NCBI GenBank assembly: GCA_907165135.1
Contig: OU015566.1
Coordinates: 2,916,501 to 2,980,500 of the forward strand
DNA from: Oikopleura dioica
Taxonomy: Eukaryota; Chordata; Appendicularia; Copelata; Oikopleuridae
Length of the DNA stretch: 64,000 bases
Direction: 5' to 3'
The translations under genes and the position numbers were made by a program. The notes beneath the pieces were generated by a model. The model ran no database searches. It was not told where the DNA came from and saw nothing but the letters and a program-made list of their open reading frames with translations. This document shows positions 34,199-44,750 of the stretch, in pieces (position 1 is the first letter of the stretch; the number at the start of each line of letters is the position of its first letter).

Positions 34199-34771
34199 GT
34201 TTTTGTAACCTCATTTTTTTCTATTGTCTTTGTAAATAAATTAAAAAAATATTTTTTATGGGATTCTTTGTGTTCATTTATTCATCTCAGTGCAAATAAA
34301 AATCAATAAAATTGTTTAACTCTTCAGGTGTTCTTATTTTCAGCAAGATTTTGGACGCTTTTCTTTCTAGAACTTCGTTTTGATGATTATTCTGTTCGAT
34401 TTGGGCATAATGGAAAAATTTTCTCGCATCTAAGAATTTAAGTTTATGAGAAAAATAACTCTTCTTATCAAACCTTCGATTTCTTGCCCGATAAGAAGAC
34501 TATTTTCTGGAGAAAGATCCATTGCGTGGTATTTCCAAGCTGTTGAGATTGAAAGAAGATATAAAAAGAGCATGATTGGAACGTCAACTGTTGAATTGAA
34601 CACGAAAAAACAGTCTTTTATTGTGAATTCCGAGGACTCATTAAAATTTTATCGAATCAACTCGATTATCTGTCTCATTTGAACCTCTCTTGTATTTTTA
34701 TGTCAAATATTTCGCCGCCAGACGATCGTTTTAGAGCTTTCAAAGCAATTTTATTTACAGAAATATCGCAG
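34199..34771. other. Intergenic, no gene seen
   Basis: Convergent 3' ends of the CENP-B-like gene and the cysteine-rich gene flank this stretch. Short ORFs here lack support. Confidence 0.45.
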
Positions 34772-36832
34772 TCAAAGGCACTGGACAGGATCACCAATCC
34801 AAAAGCATTTTCCATCGGAGCACGAGCATTTTCTCCAGGCATTTTTTGGGCGATCAAGCGTTCTGCCTAGCTTGCAATTGAGGAGGCAAAATGAGTTTTC
34901 TTCTGAACCATGGGTGCATTTCGGTCGCCGGAAGTTTTTGTCAAGTTGTTCTTCCAAATGAGCGCAGCTTTTTTCAGGATCAGAAAATTTTCTCTTACAA
35001 TGGATTTCTTTTATCAATATTCTGATCCCATCGCTGAGAAGATTGCTTATGACCGGTGGCGAAGGCTTTTTTCTCCGCCCTTCGAGTCGATTTGAAGTCT
35101 CGGGCTTTTGAACCGTGCCCCCAAGTTTGACACATCCGATTGACTGCTCACGGCTCCAGCGACATTCGCCAGATTTCTTGCAGCGGCATTTTTTCCAGTT
35201 TTGTTTCGGTGATTTGGTTTGAGAGACGTAGCCTTGTGGGCATTTCAAAAGACATTTTGATCGATCAGCGTAAATTCCTGAAGCGAAAAAATGATCTTTT
35301 TCTTCAAAAAAAAATTTTTTTCTTCTTGAAAAAATTCTTACCACTTTCACATTCGAATTCTCCGACAAAATTCTCTTGACTAATTTCTGGCGCATCGCAA
35401 AAACTCCCTGTTTCCATCACGATCCCTCTTTCTCCACCAGAACCAAAGACCGGTTGACATCGGATATTTTCTATGTCTGCATTCCATGCCAATCTTTTAG
35501 TGCATTTGACGGCTGATCTTGTTCCTGAGGGAAGAGAGAAGCCATTGTTGCAGATGATTTGGCAGCGGGAATTGGCAAAGTGGCCATTTGGGCAGTGGAA
35601 AAATCCGTTTTCGAGATTTTCTTTTTGCGATTCAAACAACTTTTTACCCTTTTAAAAAATTATGAAAAGATGAACCGAACCTGGAAGAGCGCATCCCTCC
35701 TCATTTTCCGCCAAACACTCCATTTTCAACAGAGAAGATCCTCCTTCCATTATCAATTCTTCCTCGTTTCCGATTCCGTTGAAAAGCTCCGTTTTCACGG
35801 CGACTCTAGAATTTTCCCACTTACAGAAATCACCATCCAAGCAGTTGCAGGTGACCTTGGCATTCGCTGGTTTATCAAGACGGTATCCTCTTCCGCAAGA
35901 AGCGTAGCACGTGACCCCGTGGAGAAAAACGTCACTTTCGCAAGACCAGTTGAAATTCGGGGAAAGATCGAAAAGGCGGCAACTTTCGAAATTCAGTGAT
36001 GAAATTTCTAGCTCCCGAGCTTGCTCGATGCTGGAGGTCGATGTTGTTGTTGTTGTTGTTGTCGATTTGTTGATGGTTTGATGAAGAGTTGTCGATTGGG
36101 CTATTAGAATTTGAGTTGTTGTTTGTAAAGCTGGTTTGGGGAGAGATTTCGATTCCCAGATGCACTCGTCACGTGGAAGCAGAATGTTCCAGTATTGTTG
36201 GTAACAGGAACATTTTGCTATTTCGGTTTCAAAAGAGGGGATAATTGACAGACATTTTAAACCATTTGTCTTTAATATTTTTGAGGTACCCGTTAATCAA
36301 GAATATGTTATGATAATTATTATTCAAATTTCTTTTAATAAAGTACTATAATAAAGTTATTTTGTCGTCGTAAGGTTAACTTATTTTCTAAGTTTGCGAA
36401 GTAAATGAAGCTATTACACTATATTTTTTATCTTTTACGTTTACAATTGATTTGAATAACTCAGATACATTATTAAATTAGATAAATTATGATTTTTTTA
36501 AACGTTTTAATCTAGAATCAACAAATTATATGATATAAAATTTATATCGGATTCTTTTAGTGCTGAATTAACGCTTCTCATTTTAAGAATTTCTGAATGA
36601 AATTAAATTTTGAAACCAAAGCTTCGAGGAGAAAGTCCTCATTTTCTCCGTTGCAAATTGTTCTATGAACCCAGTCCTCACCATCGCAGTCAAAATTTAT
36701 CCCCTCGGAAAAAGGCTCTATCAAGCAGATTTTTTGTTGTGGTTGTTGAATGTGCCTGGCTTTGGCGACATAATTGACGAGTTTGGCTAAAGATGATCCG
36801 GCGAGCAAAGAAGTTGCGAAGAGTTTTGCCAT
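34772..36832 (-). CDS. Secreted cysteine-rich protein with five repeated modules
   Basis: Exons are 36832-36617, 36269-35676, 35639-35342 and 35277-34772, about 537 residues. After a hydrophobic start (MAKLFATSLLAGSSLA) the sequence repeats a module of roughly 70-80 residues. Its consensus is C-x(n)-C-x(2,3)-G-x(n)-C-x(3)-C-x(2)-G-Y/F-x(n)-K-C-x-C-x(n)-C-x-W. Examples are CLLKCPQGYVSQ then KKCRCKKSGECRW, and CLLNCKLGRTLDRPKNAW then RKCSCSDGKCFW. Module 1 is joined to module 2 by a Thr-rich linker coded by an ACA-type repeat at 36043-36066. The modules recall sushi/CCP domains but have extra cysteines. Exon 1 is linked by frame and module match; the intron (36616-36270) is AT-rich. Confidence 0.65.
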
Positions 36833-37460
36833 GAAAAATTGGCAAAATTGAGATTCTAGAGCTCTGTTTTAAAATTTCTCTTTTTGAAAGGTGAAAATCG
36901 TAGTTAACTTTTTCACGTTTGAATGAGGATTGGGATCTTTCTCGTTTTGGAAAATGGGAAAAAAAGTGTATTTTGGCAGCGCCACCGAGGAGAAAGTGAA
37001 AAATGATCCAGCGAGACTAGTCGGATTTAACTGACGCAAGGAGAAGATCTTTTAGAAAGCTGCAAATTGAGTCAGATGGGAAATGCAGCCGGGAGGGGGA
37101 GACTATAAGTCTTTTCGAAGAAGTGAAGTAAGTTTATTTTAGAAGTTTCTGGAATTTATTATTTGACTAACTGACTGCCAGAAGCTCGATTTCTTGACTG
37201 AAGATGGAGTATCTGATGAATCATCAGTAATGATAAAAATATTGATTTGATTTCACGAATTTATGAGAAAGAAAATTCGATAAGCGAATTCTCAGCTTTC
37301 TTCCTGATCATTTTGAAATGAATGAAAGTTGAAGTCTAGAAAAAAATTCTTTCGCAACCGGCGCTTTTCGAGATTTCATTTTTTTTCATTTCCAGATTGC
37401 GAGGAAGCGCGTTTTTTGCGCTGACGCATTTCAGCATTTCGATTTTCGCGAATTCGGAAG

Positions 37461-38928
37461 ATGAATTTTGAAGAATTTCTGGAGTGGATTCACAGGGAGC
37501 CAGAGAAACTGACAGGAGCGGCGAAGAGGAAGAAGAAAATGAGACCAGCGGACCACTTGCACAACAGATTGATTGATTTGCGGGAATGGGTTTCAATTTA
37601 AGATTTTCCGACTCAATTTTTTATTGATAATTTTCCATGAAACCCGAAAAGAAAGAGATGGAGAAAAGAAACGTCAGCGAAGAGGACAAAATGAGAGAAT
37701 ATCGGCGTCAATTCGACAATTATAGCGCTTGTTCGGAGCACTTCAGTAGAGTCTACAATTCGGCACCTGTTTTTCATCAACATCCAGATCCCGACGGTTT
37801 CGGTATGAGTGAAGGGTCCCTTTTTTTTAAAACTGATTTTAGTTCCGCCGCGAACGCCATCTCCGAAAAATAAGCGAAGACGAAAACATAAGAAAATGCA
37901 AAACTGCAAAATTGAAGCAACAATCGACATCACAGGAAATTCAAAAAACCCATTTTTCCTACCAAAATATGTTTTTTTATTGAATTTGAAAAGATGATCA
38001 GCCAAAAATCGAACCAGCTGCTGAAAAGAAGGCCGAACCAGAAAAAGAACCAAAGAAAGAAGAAAATGAACCGAAGAAAGAAATCAAAGAAAGAGGCCGA
38101 AAGCGGAATCTTCGAAAAAGGGATGAAAAACCGGAGGAACCAGAATTGACGGAAACAGAAAAGATCTTGAACAAAGTCCGAGAGCACTTTGCAAGTTTGA
38201 ATCCACGAAGAGAAGGAACGGGTTCCATTGACTCGATTTCTTGCTTTCATTTGCTGTCAGAGAATCGAGAAGCCGCGTGTGGCTTTGAGCCAAAACGAAG
38301 AAAAAGCCGCGTTCTGAGGTCGAAGTATCAAGCGGCTTCTAATTGCCGTTTTTTCGACTCAAAATGAGCCCCTAAAAAGAAAAACTCGACGAAAATATTC
38401 CCGAATTTTCTGGACTGGTCATAACTCCACAGCTTGAAGCGCGAGAAGACGAAATTCCCGGATTCGAAGCTGAGCTTGAAATGAGTCACGTGGTTTCGAA
38501 ACTTATTTTTTCAAATTTAAAAATTGATTACGAAATCACATGATAGAGAGGAAATCGAAGCAATGAAGAACGAAGTCGAAGATGACGGGTATGAAGTTCC
38601 CTCTCCTTCTGGAATCAATTCTCGAGCGTTTTTGGAGGAGGATTCCGAGTCTGATGAGGACGAAGTGGAAGAACCGGCTGGTGGAAAAATTGGGCCGCTG
38701 GAAGATCAGCCGGAAAATGAGCACATTTTGAGAGAGCTCAAAAGGATCGGGATTTCAAATATTTTTATTAGAATGAGACTTTAAATTTAAAAATTTTTAA
38801 TTTTGAAACGTCCAATTCGAAATCCTGAAAATAGAAACCAAGAACGGCTTTCTTTGATGGCAAATGAAGTGAAAGAAATCGAAGACATCAAGAACATCAG
38901 CCTTGAAGATAAACCAGAGCTTCCCTGA
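37461..38928 (+). CDS. Acidic/basic nuclear-type protein, faintly Ada3-like
   Basis: Exons are 37461-37589, 37652-37802, 37843-37935, 37994-38221, 38380-38489, 38551-38744 and 38835-38928. There is no signal peptide. N-terminal helix (HLHNRLIDLREW), basic nuclear-localisation-like patch (PKNKRRRKHKK), Glu/Lys-Pro linker (AEPEKEPKKEENEP), a helical block (ETEKILNKVREHFASL), an acidic stretch (EEDSESDEDEVEEP) and a C-terminal coiled coil (HILRELKRNQERLSLMANEV). The order of the last helices reminds me of transcriptional adaptor Ada3, but I am not confident. Two introns begin with GA (37936 and 38745); the second has no nearby GT, so it is strong evidence for GA-AG splicing. Confidence 0.6.
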
Positions 38929-39559
38929 TTCTCGAGTCATTTTCCCTCGAACTACCAGTTATTTTTCACAAAAAAAACGAACCTGCCAAACAATAAAAAA
39001 ATCTCATTTTATGCTGTTTCGGATTTTGGTCTTTATTTCCAGCAGGAGTCAGCAATTTCCAGCGCCGGGGCGATGTTTTTGGGATGAGATTTCTGTAATT
39101 AAATATTGATCTCAAAAGTGGTTGAGTTTCTTGAACCTGGTTTTGGAAGCCAAATCAGCTTATTGCCAGATCTGTCAAGGGAAAATGTTTAATTGTCAGA
39201 ATTTCAAGGGATTTTTGGAAGGGCGCGAAATTTCTCGTTTTCAGGTTTTCTAGAGAAATAAAAGACTGTCTTTTGTTACATATTGCATATTTAAGGGTAT
39301 CAACAACGATTTTCCACCTTTGTTATTAACTTTAAGGGTATCTATTCCTTTTTCAAGTTTAACTTGAAGAAACAAAATTCGATTTAGAGGATAATCCACT
39401 AAGGTTATCATTTTTCAAAAAAATCGTAAACAAAATCAACCGCTCAAACTGACAATATTTATTTGCCACAGCTTTTCATTTTGCGCGCTGGGAAAAAAGT
39501 TGGACGAAACTGACAAACCCTTCCAGTCTGTTTTCATTTCCTCTCCTTTTTTCGAGACG

Positions 39560-40080
39560 ATGAGATTAATTCCGGTAAAATCATTTACTGTCTTTGAGAG
39601 ATTTAAAAATTTTTTAGACGATAGTGTTGGCGTTTGGCCTTGCCGAAGCTCTAGAAACTCATCGAGTTGCCCGAGCAGCTCATCACTTCGGACTTGGAGC
39701 TCATACAAACAAGCCTAAACCTTCGAAGGCGCCAAAGGAAATGCTCAAATTAATATGAAAAAAAAAAGAAATTTTTTTACCAAAGAAGTCGAATTTTAGC
39801 ATCTTCCGTAGCCCCCTAAACCATCAAAAGCCCCAAAACCACCAAGACCGCAAAATTCAAACAACAACAACAATAATCGACCAAACAACCAAGGCGGCGG
39901 CAACAACAACGATCCAAGATGTGATCCTACCTGGAGTCAGAAAAAATGCACAAGAGCTCGGTTAGATTTTATTTCTAACTTCCAAATTCTATTTATTTTA
40001 GCAAGCGATTCGAAAAACGGGAAGAACGACGACGAAGACGAGAGCAAAAGCTCGCAAACCGACCGGGCAAGGGAAAGTAA
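39560..40080 (+). CDS. Secreted basic Pro/Asn-rich protein
   Basis: Exons are 39560-39574, 39618-39737, 39812-39960 and 40002-40080, about 120 residues. A signal peptide split over the first intron (MRLIPTIVLAFGLAEA) is followed by a His/Lys segment, Pro-Lys repeats (KPKPSKAPKPPKPSKAPKP), an Asn/Gly-rich stretch (NSNNNNNNRPNNQGGG), one cysteine pair (RCDPTWSQKKC) and an Arg/Lys-rich tail (EKREERRRRREQK). It is very cationic. The second intron is GA-AG (AAAG|GAAATGC to CCGTAG); no GT alternative is nearby. Function unknown; composition fits a matrix or defence protein. Confidence 0.6.
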
Positions 40081-40787
40081 ACTGATTTCTCTACTGATGA
40101 ATAAACATGAAATTCAAATTTCGAATCTTTTTTTTTTCTAAAACGGGCAGGCAGTCATTCGGGGAAATTTGATAACCAAGCGTGCATCAAAAGAAGGATA
40201 AGTCGAATTCAAGATTCGGGGAGAGATTTTTGCAAGGAAAGCAGATTTTTCGGGAACATCGATTTTCATCAGAATCTTTATTTTATATTTTATATTTTTC
40301 TCACTTAAAAAAAGAGCATTTTACGAGCATCAAAAAGATCACCATGTTTCTCAGGCAGAAATGCGGAAACATCAAATTTTTGATATAGCGGCTTCTCTAG
40401 AAGTTTTTCTGACTCTTCCCAAAGATATCGCGGTAAAAGACTGCTGCAGGAAACCGTTGCAAAAAGAAAAAAATTCATACTTTTTCGAACGACTTGTCTC
40501 ATTCAAGAAGTTATTGACAATAACTGAACTTATATTTCGATTTGTTTATAATATTAATTGTTAAAGATGGCCACGCCTCTTCAAAATGCACAAGAGTGCT
40601 TGAAATTAATAAAAAATAAGAGACCTAATACCTGTTTGCAACCGCAAGTTCAAGTTTCAAATAATTTAATTTCGAGAAAAAAAAAGCAGGCAGCGTGAGA
40701 ATTCTTCAATCTGAATCATTTTTTTCCAGACTCCCGACGGATGTCCAGCTCCTTACTCTCTATTGTCTATCAGACAGCGACGAGACT
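40081..40787. other. Intergenic, no gene seen
   Basis: AT-rich with small ORFs only. Confidence 0.45.
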
Positions 40788-41889
40788 TCAGTTGCATTCA
40801 GTATCGTGGAGATCGGACACAGTATCGTCTTCAGGATGCATGAAAGCATTGTAGAAAGTGAACGCGGAAAAGCCAAGGAAGAGAATTCCTCCAGCAATAT
40901 TCACTGAAAAAATAATTTAGAAGGAAAAGAAGAACTTACAGTAAGTTATTTTAATTTTCGAGACGACGAATTTTCCCAGAATGACTGCCAGACCCACGCA
41001 AGCAGCATATCCAAGGGAGCATCCGATGAAAACCATAAGTTGAGCACTCGGCTAAAAAATTATTGGTAAATAAGTCTTTTTGACTAGAAAATTTACATTT
41101 GTCGCGGCCAAACTGATCGTTCCAAGCTGAGATTTGTCGCCCCATTCGCCGAGAAAAGTCAGCAAAAAAGCCTTCAGGAAGACTTTGTTGACGCAGATTC
41201 CGAGAGTATTTTCGGTCTTCTTCAAACAGCCAACATTTTGATTAGCTGTGTCGGATGTTTGCGAAGCCGCTTGAGATGGGCGACGAGAATTGCTGATCAT
41301 TTCCACGGAAACTTCTGGGTCATTTGGATCTTCGCTTGTTGAAGACTTTCGGAAACGAACTGTAATTGACGAATCATCGTTGCCTCCCTCGCTCAACTCA
41401 TCCGCCGCGTCCTTCATTTCATCCGATGCCTTCAAGCCCCTATTCTTGTACCCTTCGTAAAACATCTGAAGTCCAAAAATGGCAAAAAGCGCTCCAGCCG
41501 CGTATTGAACGTAATTTTGCGGAATGACGGAGTGTTCGAAAATCATCGCCAACGCGACAGAAATGCCAGTCATGCAGACAAGCCCAAGCCAGCAACCCAT
41601 GAAGACAAGGACACGACTGTACTTCATCGCCAAAATACAGGCGACGAAGAAGGTTTTGTCGGCGAATTCGGCCATGAGGATCATTCCAAAGGAGAGAAAT
41701 AGCGCCTCGAAAGCGTTGGCTTAAAAGACGATCAGACTTTCAAGACTGGACTTTGATTGGCTGTCAGTACTTTATAGCTTTTCTTATTGGTCTATTTCAA
41801 AACTTACGCTCTTCGAAATCGTCATCGCAACCGGGGAGCAAAACCGCTTCTCTAGGAAATCTGGGGCGATTTTCATCCAAAAACACCAT
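40788..41889 (-). CDS. TMEM165: TMEM165/GDT1-family cation transporter
   Basis: Exons are 41889-41808, 41719-41097, 41051-40940 and 40903-40788. Members are Golgi Mn/Ca transporters needed for glycosylation. Both signature E-x-G/A-D-K-[ST] motifs are present: EFADKTFF in the first half and EWGDKSQLGTI in the second, each in a membrane helix. The two halves are linked by a Ser/Asp-rich cytosolic loop. The C-terminal helix reads NIAGGILFLGFSAFTFY. The first coding exon begins MVFLDENRPRFP and joins in phase 1 to NAFEALFLSFG; the longer minus ORF across this point is in the wrong frame. The usual N-terminal signal peptide is missing. A Golgi role fits the nearby sulfotransferases. Confidence 0.85.
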
Positions 41890-42370
41890 TCTTTTTTGCC
41901 CTCTTTTTGCAAGGCACTTGTTTGACCTTCTGAAATTTTGAAATCCCACCCGCCGGAGCAGACCCGTGAGCAAACATCAAATAGTCTTATCTCCTGCTCA
42001 AAATGCTGAATGTTATCTGAAGTCAAACTATCGTATGTTGCATTTTTCTGATGTAACAGTCGACTCAGAATATTCAAAATAAATATAAAATATTTGATAT
42101 GAAATAAATATTTAAAAAAAAAATCTAAAAATCAAAAGAAAAAATTTTATTTTAAAAAAATTAAGAAAAAATTTTAATTTTGAAATAAATTTTTTTATTT
42201 TAAAAATCCGGCTATTTCGCTCTACGACCGTGACGCTGATCGGTTATCCCATTAAATACCTTTTTTATGCGGCAATTCATAGTCAACGAGCAAAGCAAAA
42301 CAAAAGAATTTTACATTGCTCGACAATTATTCTTGTCGCCGATCCGTTTCAAATTGACAAGAGAAAATGA

Positions 42371-44015
42371 ATGGATACGGCAATTATGAACATGCTTAGA
42401 GCAAGCGTATTTTCAGCAGTGTTTCTGATTTTGATCGGATTTGCCGTTTTACAACTCGGCAATGAGGATAAAAAGCTGACAAGAAATCATAAATTAAACG
42501 GAAAACAAAATTGGAAGATAAATAAAAATAAACAAAAAATCGAAGAAACCAAAGAAAAGAGAGCAAAAAATGAGAAAATTAAAAAAGAAAAAGAAGAAAA
42601 AAGGCAATGATTTCAAAATAAAGGGAAAAAAATTATTGCTAATGATAAAAATTTTTAAAATCGTCAAAAAGACAACAACAGAAAAAGCTCCAAAAACAAA
42701 GCGAAACGCTCAAACTCAGACCGAAAGAAAAAGTCCTCTTCAATCCCGTGCCCCGATCGTCTCTAAATGCGGCAAAAGAAATGAACGAGCGGCGCGCCGC
42801 CAACTTAGATAAATTCATTGAAAGTGGGAAAAAAGTTCGACTGCCAGATGTGATCATCGTTGGCGAGAAAAAATGCGGCACGAAGACGCTCATGACGTTT
42901 TTGCTGGAACATCCGCAGATTTGCGGATTTCGACAAGAGGTGCATTTTGTTAATACTGGAGGAAAGGGATCAACAAATGAACAAGCATTTACCCTTACCC
43001 CTCGCGGCCTCGCCCTTATCCTAACCTTAAACACAAGCAATAATAGTCTTCTTATAATAAAACAAGTAATGGGAACCTAACGACCGGACTCTTTCCTATG
43101 AGTTTCCTATTTGGGAATTTTTATGAATATCGTCTTTTATTGCTGGCACTATTCTTACCTCCTTGACCTTTCATCTTACATTATCCCAACAACAGAAATC
43201 GTGAAAGACCTAAAAGCCTTGCTTGGCCACTATTCTTCCATCAAAAACAACAAGTCGCAATTTCTCATCGCGAAAACAGGTTTCGCTCTTTTCAAAGCCT
43301 ACCTGCCAACCGTTCCGCAGAACAAATTGAAGATGATAGAAGAAAAATATCTGACTGAGACGTTCGAAAACTGGAAGAATCGAGTCGTTTTTGTAGATAT
43401 TGTTTGTGACCCGGTGAAGAGGCTTTTGTCCGATTTTCAGCACTACAAAGCTGAGCATCCGAATGCGTTGAAAATGAATGATCATAAATTTGGAAACAAA
43501 TCGGAATTTTCAGTAAGTTCTTTTTCGTTTTTTCAACCCTAGCCCTCCCCCTTTTCAAGGAAATCAGCTTCAACCAATTCGTCAACACTCGCATCAAAAA
43601 ACACATCAACCAAACCGACATCGCTCGAAGCATCATACGAACATCGACTTACAAGTTTCCCAGAACCCTTCTCAAAAGTTTTCCTTCCCAACTAGTCATT
43701 CTCGACGGCGGTGTTCTTCAAAAAGAACCGTGGAAAGAGATGAAACGGCTAAAAGAAAAGCTGAAATGGAAGGGTTTATTTTACGAAGGAAGATTTGGAA
43801 AAAGGGAAGATGGATTTTGGTGCGTCAAGAAGGATGTTCATTTAAATACGAAGGAAAACTTGGTTTGCATGCCGGAATCAAAGGGTCGATCGAAACATGG
43901 GAAAGAAACCATCTCTCCCGCGAACGAGAAATTTTTGTACAAAGCATATGAACTATCCAGCAGAGCACTGGGAAAAGCAACAGGGAGGAATTTTTCTTGG
44001 TTCGACAAGTTCTAG
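42371..44015 (+). CDS. Heparan/carbohydrate sulfotransferase, type II membrane, copy 1
   Basis: Exons are 42371-42603, 42672-42961, 43103-43512 and 43560-44015. A signal anchor (SVFSAVFLILIGFAVLQLG) is followed by a Lys/Glu-rich stem, then the PAPS 5'-phosphosulfate loop VIIVGEKKCGTKTLMTFL with EVHF, and the 3'-phosphate motif VFVDIVCDPVKRLLSDF. These enzymes transfer sulfate from PAPS to glycan chains in the Golgi. The C-terminal region has a Cys pair (GFWCVKK, LVCMP) as in 3-O-sulfotransferase relatives. The first intron is GC-AG and the second GA-AG; the exon 2 to exon 3 join at 42961/43103 is the least certain part. Confidence 0.75.
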
Positions 44016-44750
44016 CGCTTTCTGATAAAAAATGATTATTCGACCTTTTTTCTTCAATATTTTTTAAAAATTATATTTATTTCTTCTCTTGCCTGAAAAT
44101 CTTATTGAATAAAAAAAAATTTGATAATATTATTTCAGTAAAAAAGACTTGAACCAATAAAATTTTTCGATTTTTTGAATTTTTTTTCTGAAATCTTATT
44201 GGTTGAAAATTTGTCCTATTATCAAGAAACCCTTTTTCTACTTTTTTGAAAGAAAATCTGGATTAACTTTGTTTCAAATTGTCTTAATCCCTCAATTTCG
44301 GCCGCAGGCATGGTCAGATGAGCATAATTACGCTGTCTATTTTTCCTTCAACCCCTCCTTGTTTAGCAAACAATGGCGGAATCCGATGAAAAACGCTTAA
44401 AATCGGCTAAAACTAAGTCATAATCTCTTAATCAAAGTCTTCCATTCAAATTGTCCATGTTGCCATGACGAGGTGCTCAATTCTTCAAGTATTTTTCGAA
44501 AACCTTTAAGAGCTTAAACTAAAGCCCGGTGGGCATGGTATTCGTTCAACCAGGTCGAACGTACTAGGCCTGGTTGACATTCCGCGGTGAACGTTTTTTT
44601 TTCTTCAAACTAGACAGTGGATAAAGAAAATATTAAACTTTTATTGGACAGTTTTTCCTGAATTCAGCGGTTTTTTACGAACGCATTGACAGTCTTTCTA
44701 CAGCAGTGACCTAGATTAAAAGAGAACGGAGGTCTTCAAAGAAAAACTCG
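44016..44750. other. Intergenic, no gene seen
   Basis: AT-rich 3' flank of the sulfotransferase, then the 5' flank of the SLC6 gene. A short imperfect hairpin around 44553-44580 (AACCAGGT / GCCTGGTT) is not enough to call an RNA gene. Confidence 0.4.

Noticed and set aside
44553-44580. Hairpin-like segment resembling a tRNA T-arm
   Set aside because: No acceptor stem, D-arm or anticodon arm could be drawn around it.
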